Shown: in pieces, positions 41,480 through 51,634 of the stretch
Layout of the letters: every line of letters begins with the position of its first letter
How positions within the stretch are numbered: the stretch's first letter is position 1
Assembly (NCBI GenBank): GCA_950097015.1
Contig: CATNEN010000001.1
Span: 899,501 to 963,500, forward strand
Source: Macrostomum hystrix
Lineage: Eukaryota; Platyhelminthes; Macrostomidae
Length of the DNA: 64,000 nt
Reading direction: 5' to 3'
The notes under the pieces: model-generated
The model's database searches: none
Told to the model about the DNA's origin: nothing
What the model saw: the letters and a program-made list of their open reading frames with translations, nothing else
Position numbers and translations under genes: made by a program

Positions 41480-42490
41480 TTCCTTTCATTTGAATATTTA
41501 TGAACACATCTGCATTGTAACATCTAAGCTACTAAAGGAAACCTAACAAAATAAATGAAACCTAAAACCCATCTTTCATCCCGCAGCCGGGTGTCCTATG
41601 AGAACCAGAGAACCTGGTTCAACACCAACAACACCAGCCGATCTGAGACATTCAATAGTTTCTCTTTGATAACTTTACCTCCTTTGTTATCTTACTGTCA
41701 ATACTGATTGGTCATACATCTCTGATACTGATACTGAAACGGATACATAAATACATCAAAACAATAAAACTGATTAAATGATTGAATGATTAAATTATTC
41801 ATGCTAATCTCGTCAATACGTGTTATGAATCGTTCTGTTATTTAATTACGTCTATTATTAACATTTGTGCGACAATAAGAACTCACTAACTGACAAGCAA
41901 AAAGAAACGAATTTTCGAGGTGCATTATTCCTTGTACATTATTGTACATTATTCAGCCATATAAGTTAGTTGGATAAGTTTGAAAAAGTAAAGTACAAAC
42001 GACGAATAAATTATTATACACTTTCGTATCGCTAGATATAAGATGTTACAAGATGCACTTTTAAAACGTGCAGACTATAGGTATGTAGTGCATTAAATTG
42101 TGCGTATTTTACCAAAGACATGTCTGCTTGGTACAGCTCGATTTTTCGCTATTTTTTATGTTCTTCGCATCCAAATTTTTCTTTCGAAAATACAGTTAGA
42201 TGTTTTTGGCCGTAGACACAAAAAACGGCTGCATATAATTCATATTGTATGCAGTATTTTTGCAAAAGTTCTTTAAGTAGCGTGGCCATATCTATGGTAT
42301 TTTCGCGAATATAGCCAGACATTTCATCTATAATTAGTATTTGCGCACTGCCAAAAACTTTTTCGCGAAAGTACATACGTATTCTTAAGTCAAAACGGCT
42401 ATGATCGTTGACTACTTGAGATCTGTGCATATTGTGCCAGTGGTAAAAAGGTAAGAAGGCTCTTGTGGAAGACAGTATCATTAGCCATCG
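41480..42490. other. Non-coding island sequence; start of the large duplication
   Basis: From about 41975 on, the sequence matches 50678 onward (GAAAAAGTAAAGTACAAACG, CACTTTCGTATCGCTA, ATAGGTATGTAGTGCATTAA). It holds single TTTTCGCGAA motifs at about 42298 and 42360. No gene recognised. Confidence 0.6.
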
Positions 42491-42494
42491 TTAC

Positions 42495-42566
42495 CATCGG
42501 GCCGTACGTTAGCCAGATTTCAGTTTTTTTCTGAAAGATTTCATCTGGCTAACGTACGGCCCGATG
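42495..42566. repeat. Perfect 24-bp-arm hairpin
   Basis: CATCGGGCCGTACGTTAGCC + AGAT and its exact complement, with an inner TTTCAG/CTGAAA dyad around a T7 loop. Not present at the equivalent place in copy B, so it may be a small inserted foldback. Confidence 0.85.
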
Positions 42567-42669
42567 ATAATGTGAGCATTAGCCAGCCCTGCTCTGCACC
42601 CGGACATCCCCGCGTTTCAAAATATAAATATACCGGACTGCTATGGTATTGTAGTGTATAGTGATTCGG

Positions 42670-42814
42670 TGTGACGGTTCAGTGGTTCACATACTGCGAC
42701 ATGTCACATACTGGTTGAACAGTATAATGTATTTTCGCGTCCTTCAACGGAAGCTGCTAAGATATCTGCTGGCTATGTGACATGTCGCAGTATGTGAACC
42801 ACGAACCGTCACAT
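42670..42814. repeat. Foldback with ~40-bp arms
   Basis: TGTGACGGTTCAGTGGTTCA through GCGACATGTCACATA is mirrored at 42773-42814 with a single 1-bp difference. Copy B (about 51205-51240) has one arm only. Confidence 0.8.
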
Positions 42815-43253
42815 TGCTCTGCACCTGGTCACCCGTTTCAAAATATAAATAAATAATAAACAAAAATAATTTAGTGTTTGTAATTTGTTTAATTGTTAAT
42901 AGTACACAACTTCTTATCTTGTTTATTCTATCATTAAAATAATATGAACTGAACTGACTGGCGGTTATGCGGTTTACATTGGCGTTGAGACACTTATTAC
43001 AAGACCGACGTAATCGTAATCGATCAGTCTGAGATATTATGTTTGTATTTATATTGCGCAAAACCTGAGAATAATGAAGTATACTTAAAACTAAAATTGA
43101 TGTAAAAAAGAATAGACAGTAGTGGAATCAAATCGCTTAGAATCAAATCGCGTAAAAGTATATATTTTTTAGTTTATTATTATATCAACGTATATTAAAT
43201 CAATCGATTAAATCAAGTTCAGTCTGAATTTATTTACAAGTGAGTCGATTATT

Positions 43254-43302
43254 CAGTTAGCCAGCCAGCCAGCCAGTCAGTCAGCCAGCCAATCAGCCAG
43301 TA
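43254..43302. repeat. CAGC/CAGT tetranucleotide microsatellite
   Basis: CCAGCCAGCCAGCCAGTCAG and following variants. A shorter version is present in copy B at about 53677-53703. Confidence 0.85.
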
Positions 43303-43358
43303 GACAGACAAAGCAGCCCAATCTGAGTTGCACGCCGAGCCAATTGAATTGAATGAAA

Positions 43359-44852
43359 TCAATTGCCGCACAGACATTGTCGCGTCTTGATCAATCGGCC
43401 GTGTCTTGACACTGTCGTAGTCAATATATTGTGTGTGCATATACAATACGAGCGTCTAGATGCATGCAAAGCATCAGTCGCAGGTATAGTCGATTGCGAT
43501 GACTGCACATCACTTATTGACATTGCGACATCGTCGTCAAGGTCGGCGGTCAGAACCAATTCTGCTGCGGCATCGGCATCTCCTTGCGGCACTGTCACAT
43601 CAGATAGCTGTTCATCAGAATCGTTGTTGACATCAGCAATGATGATCTCCATTGCGACATCAAACATGTCATCGATGTGACTTGCTTCGGAATGGGCAGC
43701 GAAATCCGATCCAGCAGCAGCAGCAACACAATCCGTATTGGTGGACAGAAATTGCATAGCGGCAGGTTGCATCAAGTCGAGCAGAATCTGCGCCATTTCA
43801 ATGTCATCACCGTGACCGGATGATGTACCAATACACACTGACTGCGTGCTGACATTGGCTTCGATGGAAACATCGGTCACACCGTTTTGTGCACTGACAC
43901 CAACTGTCGCTGTTGTTACTCTTGGCGCACAGACAGGAATAAAAACAGGTAGCGGCACCGGAACGAAATACGGCACCTCGACAGTTGGAATCGGCAACAT
44001 AGGCATCGCTGGTGATCCGATTGGCTCAATTTGCAACATTGGCATTGATGGCGATGGTACTGGCGAGTGATCCGATTGGATTGTTTCTGCTGCTGCTTCA
44101 ATCGCATTGTGATTAAGCGGAGTAGATGTACAAATTGGATGCCGTACTGATCCAATTGACACGCTGTCCGCTTGGCTCACATGTTCAGCAGGCTCGTCAG
44201 TACTTGTTGCATAGATGATGCCTGATTCAGCTGCGCTATCTTCTATGATGATAGTTTCTGCTGGCTGCTCTGCTGCTGACTGCTCTGCTGATGGCTGCTC
44301 TGCTGCTGGCTGCTCTGCTGCTGGCTGCTCTGCTACTGGCTGCTCTGCTACTGGCTGCTCTGCTGCTGGCTGCTCTGCTGCTGGCAGTCGACGGGCAATG
44401 TAGCGCTCGTGCATATAGTCGACAATCTCGCCGACCACAGCTGGTAGTGGATCCAGTTGTTCAAGCTGGACCACTTCGCCCATTGCCGCTGCTCCCGCCA
44501 CTGCCACTGGCTGAGCTGGTTGGCCACCGACGCGACGCTGCGGATTCCGCTTACATCTATATAGATGATGCAACATGTTGGACGTTATTTTGTTGCAATG
44601 CGAACACGCTAGCACACGTCCACCGGCAGCGACATCCACACCAGCCCGCTGTAGTTGCAGCATCTTCCAGACGGCACTTCCACGCTCCTTAACCGACGCG
44701 AATAGCGATGGCCTTTGACCAACAGGTAGGACTGTCCAGTCAAATTCGGCATGGACAGCTTTATGCGCCTCTATAAAATGTCTTCGCATCATATTGGCGC
44801 GGATTTGCTGGCCGCAGAAATGGCAGAAGCGGAGTCCGTTGTTGTCTTCCAT
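43359..44852 (-). CDS. Two-zinc-finger protein, recombinase-module paralogue (copy A)
   Basis: 497 residues starting MEDNNGLRFCHFCGQQIRAN. Zinc finger 1 is C-x2-C-x11-H-x4-H. A linker has AEFDWTVLPVGQRPS and VWKMLQLQRAGVD, and zinc finger 2 (CSHCNKITSNMLHHLYRC) is followed by KRNP. The recombinase gene at 46043-49104 has the same arrangement (finger, FDWS..PEVQRP, KIIRLRRDGSD, finger, CKRKP), so the two share an N-terminal DNA-binding module. The rest here has a six-residue AAEQPx repeat (about eight units), a Pro/Met-rich middle and a long acidic tail, with no recombinase domain. A role as regulator or accessory DNA-binding factor at the palindrome repeats is inference. The upstream flank is array 2. 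A shorter near-identical copy is at 53919-55208. Confidence 0.75.
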   Translation of the reverse strand: MEDNNGLRFCHFCGQQIRANMMRRHFIEAHKAVHAEFDWTVLPVGQRPSLFASVKERGSAVWKMLQLQRAGVDVAAGGRVLACSHCNKITSNMLHHLYRCKRNPQRRVGGQPAQPVAVAGAAAMGEVVQLEQLDPLPAVVGEIVDYMHERYIARRLPAAEQPAAEQPVAEQPVAEQPAAEQPAAEQPSAEQSAAEQPAETIIIEDSAAESGIIYATSTDEPAEHVSQADSVSIGSVRHPICTSTPLNHNAIEAAAETIQSDHSPVPSPSMPMLQIEPIGSPAMPMLPIPTVEVPYFVPVPLPVFIPVCAPRVTTATVGVSAQNGVTDVSIEANVSTQSVCIGTSSGHGDDIEMAQILLDLMQPAAMQFLSTNTDCVAAAAGSDFAAHSEASHIDDMFDVAMEIIIADVNNDSDEQLSDVTVPQGDADAAAELVLTADLDDDVAMSISDVQSSQSTIPATDALHASRRSYCICTHNILTTTVSRHGRLIKTRQCLCGN

Positions 44853-45041
44853 TGCAGCTTAAATATAGTCGTTCGCTGGCTAGCCTGCTGAATAATCGAC
44901 AGAGTGGTCGTTGTGGCTGAATTTTAATTATCGATTTGCGTGCGCGCGCGCATATATTTACCTAGCACTGCTCATATCCTGTACAGAGCAGCAGTCAGAC
45001 ACATAGACATAGACAGACATCGTCAACTATTTCCATATATA

Positions 45042-45750
45042 GTATTTTCGCGAAAATACTGATATGCTCTATAAACAAAGGTAAGGGCAGTATTTTTGCA
45101 AAAGTTCTTAAAGTAGTATGCATGATTACATCTTTGGTATTTTCGCGAAAATACTGCTATGCTATTAAACAAAGGTAGTTGGCGGTATTTTTGCGAAAAT
45201 TCTTAATGTAGTGTGCATGGCTACATATTAAGGTATTTTCGCGAAAATACTGCTATGCTATTAAACAAAGGTAGTTGGCGGTATTTTTGCAAAAGTTCTT
45301 AAAGTAGTGTGCATGGCTACATCTTAAGGTATTTTCGCGAAAAGACTGCTATCCTATTAAACGCAGGTAGTAAAGGTAGTTTGCGGTATTTTTGCAAAAG
45401 TTATTAAAGTAGTGTGCATGGCTACATCTTAAGGTATTTTCGCGAAAAGACTGCTATGCTATTAAACAAAGGTAGTTGGCGGTATTTTTGCAAAAGTTCT
45501 TAAAGTAGTGTGCATGATTACATCTTTAGTATTTTCGCGAAAATACTGCTATGCTATTAAACAAAGGTAGTTGGCGGTATTTTTGCAAAAGTTATTAAAG
45601 TAAGTAGTGTGCATGGCTGCATATTATGGTATTTTCGCGAATTTAGATACGTATTCTCAGACAAAGTGACTTGTACTTTTTTACCATCGACAAATTTGGT
45701 ATATTTCTGCTAATTGTCAATAATCACGAATGATTTTTTCGTGTATCTTC
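45042..45750. repeat. Palindrome array 2 with end block
   Basis: Seven ~95-105-bp units of the GTATTTTCGCGAAAATAC type (first palindrome 45042-45059), ending in the block GATACGTATTCTCAGACAAA..TTTTACCATCGACAAATTTG (45640-45750). Some units have CGCGAAAAGAC, which breaks the dyad. It lies between the zinc-finger gene (5' side) and the recombinase gene (3' side), both on the minus strand. Confidence 0.92.
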
Positions 45751-46042
45751 GGCTTTTAAGAAAACGAGAATAGTTTAATCTTAGTTTAATCAGATGATAA
45801 TCAAATGATTTCATTTGATAATTTATTTAATTACTAACGAAATAATCACAGTGTTGACAATCATTAGCATCTTAACAATATATAAGAGAGCAACAAACAG
45901 AACATATGAGATTCTCGGTTGTAAAGGGACGGGTATTAGTGGGGGTATCACAATTGACACAATTGATAATTGATAATAGTTTGGCAAATCAGACAATCAG
46001 CACATATAAAGTCAGATGACACGACTGGGACAATATGAGCAT

Positions 46043-49000
46043 TCAGATGTCCAGTCTAGTTCTCGAACTGATCAGGCGCCCAGATCGCGTCCTGTATTCC
46101 GTTCGACGAACCATGAGTAGCTCAGAATCCGAGCTGGTCTCATTGTCATTGCTGACGTGCTGTTGTTCACCATCATCACCTTCTTCGTCGATATCGTCGT
46201 GAACGTTGCCTTGTCCAGCCGATGCTCCAAACATCGGCGGTTGACTAAGACTGCGTCGTCTAGACGATGTAGACGAAATAGGCGATGGTGTTGCTGAATC
46301 GATGGCCGGCTTTGTCGACTCGGTGTTGTCCGTTGTTGAACATCTAGGACTAACCGTAGCGGGTCGCATTGTCGACATTCGAGGTCGCTTCTTGTCAGTG
46401 GCCTTGCAAATGGACGACCGTCGAACGCGTCGCTTGCGTGTGCGTTGACTATGTGGCATCACAATGTCATCAGCAGGTAGAGGAGATGCAGCCGATGAAT
46501 TGGTTGCGTCCAGATCAACGCTACAGGCGGCAGAGCGACGACGCTTCGTGTCGTTTTCGGCTGTTGGATGTCGTTGATGTCGACGATCAAGTGGCCGATT
46601 GTGACAGAATGTCTCGAAGCATCCTCTGACGTCGTCGGCGACCATCAGATTGGCCTGCTGTTTGGCCAGGCGTCCATACGCATTCACGACACAGTTGCGC
46701 GATGTGTCGTACAGAGGCACCAGCTGGTCTAGCTTGTCGGGATGCGCGTGCACATAGGCCGACAGTACATTTCGACGACCATCGCCCATGCGATAGGGCC
46801 GATCGATGACCAACTCGGCGCCCTGCTTGACAAGCGTGCTGAAACTTGTCGAGTCACGCTGCTTGCCACGATGCGTAGGAAACAGCAGACATTTGCCTGG
46901 CCTGACATGGATGTTGCACTCGGCGAAGTATGGCAATAGAAAGTTGTCTATCCATTGCAGTAGACATTCGCCGACTTTGCGTGGCGCAGTCCAGCTTGCA
47001 CCTTTACCACAACCGTCCTTTTTGTGTGCCACTTCGGTAGGCGGCAGGACTGTGACAATGGTGGAGGACGTTGATACGCCGCTATTGAGTGCAGCATCCA
47101 AATAGCAACGCCGAATCGCGACCCATGGACGTAGTCGATTGGCATGGACAATTGCTGCACAGAAGAAGGCCAGTTCACGCGTGATCGGCATAATAAATGT
47201 ATTCCATTTGCCGACGACGTTGGCCATTCGACGTGCACATTGTCCAATGCGACCCCAGTAGCCCTTCACGGGTAGATGAGACCACGAATGTTTGGCGACC
47301 ATATCAATCAGGCAGTCTAGCCGGTTGTGAATGATGCGCCATTCGTCAGCGGTCAGGAACTTATCCGTGTAGGACAGCTGGCGTTCGTCATCGCGCAGGT
47401 GATAGATATTCTCTTGCCGCTGACGAATCAATCCAATGCAAGCCTGTACATGTTAAAGGGTTATGAAAGAGAAAGTACATGCAGTAGCTTCTACAATTGT
47501 TCGTGATATATCAACTAACATAGTATACAATATGCGACACAACAACACTGCTCACCATGATTGATTCGATGCGGCTAGTCAACAGACCAGATACTGCAGT
47601 CTGATGATAGAGAATACCATCTTTGAGCGGGTCAGGACAGGCAGGCAATTCTGACGCGGCCTTGACAATGTCGGCATGCACGTTGGCAAACAATCCATCT
47701 GGTGGCGAGGTCAATTGGAACGCGTTCATAACACTAGGAGCACCGAAGTCGTTGTTGGCTGCTAGAAACTTCTTCGCGCCGCTCAATATGTTATGAAGCT
47801 CGTTCATTCGCTGTCCAACAGTCGATGGTTTCCAGATATGGCGCTTCACCATCTCGTCCAAATCGAATTGGATGCGCCCTGGATTGATGAACCACATCTC
47901 GACTGTGACATTGATTGCGTGTAGGAGACGACTAGTTGTAGCATGATAGTTCCGCTGGATTGCTTTCCTACGACTAACATGCGATGCGTTCTCTTCTACA
48001 CAGCAATGACCCTTGAACCAGATGTCGCCGACATTGTCTAGTTGCTTGTACATGTGTTCAGATGCAACGTGGTAGTCTGGGCCGTCGAAAACAACAAGCC
48101 GAGACTTCTTGTGCCTCCGTTGCAATACAAGCTCCTCTTCACTGACAGAATCATCAGTATTTTCCACGTCAGATTTAGAGGTCTGAGTCTCTGCTTGTCG
48201 CTGACTGACAGCATTGGTGACTCCGACCGGAACATAGTCTGACGTATACTGGAGAATTGCTTCTGTCAGATTGACCAGATTCTGCAAGCTAGTACACACG
48301 CGCGGATGCTCAGCGTTGTGGGCTTTCTGCAGAATCTCGTTGAGGCCGGCCGCATTCAGACGCAGTCCATTGATAAACTCTGTTTGACAGGAAAGTTATA
48401 AATATTTGTTGATTATTTTTTTGTCTTTATGTGTAAATTTAAAAATGTAAAGGCATGTACAACAATATTTTAGACCACTTACTGATCGCTGCCACATTGT
48501 CGTTGGCATTATCGAATTCTGGCATCGTACTCGTTTCGTTTTGCAGTCGCTCGATGTCGTGACTGACAATATCGGCCGTGTAAGATGGTCCGGCACGATC
48601 GAAACTAGCCAACACCGGTGCTACTAAAGTAGACGGTGTGACAGACGATGCACTGCTGATAATGCGTACAGCATTGGACTGTCCAGCAGAAGACGATCCC
48701 GCAGAAGACGCTAACACGACAATAGGCGGCTCAATGTTTGCACCCGCGTCTATCGAATCAGACGAAGAGTCGTCGCTGTCACTTGACGAACGGGTTGCAT
48801 TTGCTGCCTCTGTAATTGCCGGTTTACGCTTGCATGTCCTGGCAATGTGTTTACTGAGATGCTGAACACCTTTGCCACAGTATTGACAATAAGACAAAGA
48901 TGCATCGGATCCATCCCGACGTAACCGGATGATCTTCAATACGGTCTTTGCCTTGACGTCATACGATGCAGTCGCTGCGGGTCGTTGAACCTCCGGGATC

Positions 49001-49104
49001 GTGCTCCAATCGAAAGCCGAGACGAAGTCTGAATGATTTGTAAGAAAGTGCCTTACAACATTCGTCTTCCAAAATGAAGCTTTGCAGACTGGGCACGTAT
49101 CCAT
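46043..49104 (-). CDS. Zinc-finger protein with tyrosine-recombinase-like domain (three exons)
   Basis: Exons 48483-49104, 47556-48379 and 46043-47443; donors ATCA|GTAAGT and CATG|GTGAGC, acceptors AAACAG| and TGTACAG|; introns 103 and 112 bp; total 948 residues in frame. The N-terminus has two zinc fingers (CPVCKASFWKTNVVRHFLTN + H; CQYCGKGVQHLSKHIARTC). Residues about 560-750 read as a divergent tyrosine recombinase: Arg587 in HANRLRPWV, Lys623/624 in EVAHKK, Arg705/706 in GDGRRNVLSAYVHAHP, and Tyr738 in VVNAYGRLAK. Arg-to-Arg and Arg-to-Tyr spacings agree within one residue with Cre (R173, R292, Y324). The HxxR His is not conserved, and Asp728 stands where His/Trp is usual. A Ser/Arg-rich, acidic tail with basic clusters follows. 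It is likely the mobility enzyme of the island. The domain call is by pattern, without a search. Confidence 0.65.
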
Positions 49105-50677
49105 TTCGCTGGTTAATATTTAATTTAGCTGTTCCAAAGTGCTTATGACAGAAGAACGTTTACACAGATTTGTAAGCGAGCGCGCTCGGCTTCTGACTTA
49201 AGCTGCTATCGTGACCCGTACGACAGTTTAATCACATAAACTATCATTCAAGGTTGGTCTATGGCGAAAAAGCATAATATCGAACTCATAATATATTTAA
49301 CGTTGCTATATTGTCTACTCATAGTAGAGTAGGTAGTTTCGAACAGAAAATGAACATAAACACGAATAATTATTTGATTTCTGAATGTCTATATGTTGAA
49401 AAGGCACTTAAATTATTGTTGATTATTCCAGAGGTATTTTCGCGAAAGTACATATATATTCTCAAACAAAGGTTAATGCAGTCTTTTTGCGAAAATACTT
49501 TTGTGTTAATATGATTACTCTTTCTAGTGGTATTTTCGCGAAAAGACATATGTGTCCCATATAAAAGTAAAGGCATAATCAAAAGAAGGTAAATGCCGTA
49601 AACGTTAATAATAATGGGGGTTCACAAAAAGTAGTTTGGTAGTAATTAGTAGTAAATTACTAGCATATTTTTTTAAATAGAGAAAAATGCGTAGTGCCGA
49701 CTGGGATTCGAACCCGAGCCACTGCTACTAAAAAGGAATGCTTTAGACCTGCATGCCAGATCACTTGCAATTGAAATGTGTGTTATCTTGTTATTTATAT
49801 TGATTTTCTTTCGGATGTTGGATTTTTAATGATTTTTGTCTGCAAATAGTGGAATCTTGATCACGTTTTCAATATTTTCTAACAGAACAATAAGATTTAT
49901 TGAGAGAATATAGATAGTACTGCTGATTATTACTACTATTGTTAGTATTTTCGCGAAATACGGATACGTATTTAATGCTCACACCATCTACCATCTGTCA
50001 GTGTCTCCTCTGGTTCTGGTTCTGTTCCTTTATGCCGGTGCCAAGTCTATACCAGTGGCGGTAATAATGCCCTGTTAAGCATTAAAACTTCTGTCTTTAG
50101 TCAGTAGTCTGCAGCGTTTTGTGCAATTATTATTATTCATAATCTTCATAAACATGATAAAATTGCACGTATTGTTCAACCGTTTTCCTACAATTGATAA
50201 TCAGATTACTTAATTCCTGTTTACGTGTTGACATTCTCATCTTAAATTAACAACAATTCGTTTAAAATCACTGCCTAGCTTATGTCGAAAACTTTCTCTA
50301 AAAATATACAAATTTCAAAGGCGCTGAATGCCGCCATATGCAAAAGTAATTCTGACTGCCTGCCTATATTCTGCAGTTCAGTATGCTTTAAAATGTTAAA
50401 AATTCAAAACAGTTAATAAAAATTGGCCTTTTCTCTTCGTTTGTACATTTTTACTATTGCTTTTTTAAGCAAAATATACTACTTTTACTCAATGAGGGCT
50501 AATGCCCTCAAAAATAAATAAGAAAAAAAATAAGAAAAATGACGGAGAACTCGGAGAACTTAAAAAATGTAAATGAAAAATGACAAATAAATTATTATAC
50601 GCTTGTGCCAAGATAAAGAAAGTTAAGTTTATACGAAGTTGCTCATGTAAAAAACATTAATAAAAACGGATTAGTTT
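49105..50677. other. Island spacer, no gene recognised
   Basis: Contains single motifs GGTATTTTCGCGAAAGTAC (about 49434), GGTATTTTCGCGAAAAGAC (about 49528) and GTATTTTCGCGAAATACGG (about 49946), and the tRNA-like patch below. The first 150 bp should hold the promoter of the recombinase gene. Confidence 0.5.
49692..49768 (-). repeat. tRNA-like sequence (pseudo-tRNA or SINE head)
   Basis: On the minus strand GGCTCGGGTTCGAATCCCAG resembles a T-arm with B box, preceded by CTGGCATGCAGGTCTAAAGC with weak A-box character. The T-stem has one mismatch and no acceptor stem forms, so it is not a working tRNA gene. Confidence 0.4.
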
Positions 50678-51634
50678 TGAAAAAGTAAAGTACAAACGAC
50701 AAAAAATTATTACACACTTTCGTATCGCTATAAGATATTCCAAGATGCACTATTAAAACGTGCAGACTATAGGTATGTAGTGCATTAAATTGTGTGTATT
50801 TTAACATAGACATATCTGCTTGGTACAGCTCGATTTTTCGCGATTTTTTTATTCGTATCCACATTTTTTCTTTCGAAAATACGGTCAGACGTTGTTGGCC
50901 ATAGACACAAAAACGACTGCATATAATTCATATTGTATGCAGTATTTTTGCAAAAGTTCTTTAAGTAGCGTGGCTATACCTATGGTATTTTCGCGAATAT
51001 AGCCAGACATTTCATCTATAATTAGTATTTGCGCACTGCCAAACGAAACGAAAACAAGTTGACTACTTGAGATCTGTGCATAATGTGGCAGTGGTAAAAA
51101 GGTAAGAAGGCTCTTATGGAAGACAGCATCGTCACACCGGACTGCTATACAGTATAGCAGTATACAGTATACACTAGCATTTGTAGTGTAGTGAGTGGGA
51201 GTTACTGTGACATGGTTCACATACTGCGACATGTCACATAATGGTTAATATCAATTTGCAATTTAACGTTGTACATCGCATAGCTGCTCGTGCCAATGTT
51301 AGATTGACGTTGTACGTCTGGTTAAATTCGCGCATTTTGCGCAACGCAAAATACAGCAGTACTTTGCATAGACGTACAATGTCAATCTAACATTGCCCAT
51401 GCAAGTCTCAACCTCATGAGTGTTTCCTGGTATGTCCTCATTCTCCCACTGTCTTTCGACTATCTTTTGTATTTTTAAATGTTTCATACAGTTTTTGTAT
51501 GCCAATTTTATAAAAACGACTGCGACCAAGTGACTGTCCTTTCAAGCGCAGCTACAGTACATGTCAAATTAGCATTAATAAATAAATAATAAATATAAAT
51601 AATTTAGTGTTTGTTATTTGTATAATCATTAATA

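Larger units (their letters stand above)
41975..45750 (+). repeat. Large island duplication, copy A (copy B 50678-55810)
   Basis: The zinc-finger gene, its flanks and the upstream palindrome array occur twice in the same orientation. The coding parts are nearly identical, and the non-coding parts carry indels. Copy A lacks the IS630-type insertion of copy B and so supplies the empty site: TTGTTAATAGTACACAAC at about 42894-42911. Copy A has two extra foldbacks (42495-42566 and 42670-42814). Confidence 0.9.

Noticed and set aside
46043-49104. Crypton/DUF3504 assignment for the island recombinase
   Set aside because: The HSLR and GHRS boxes of the Cryptons in this window are absent and the zinc-finger N-terminus differs, so I treat it as a separate family.
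49692-49768. Functional tRNA gene
   Set aside because: Only a T-arm-like part and weak A box; no acceptor stem pairs. Kept as a tRNA-like repeat.
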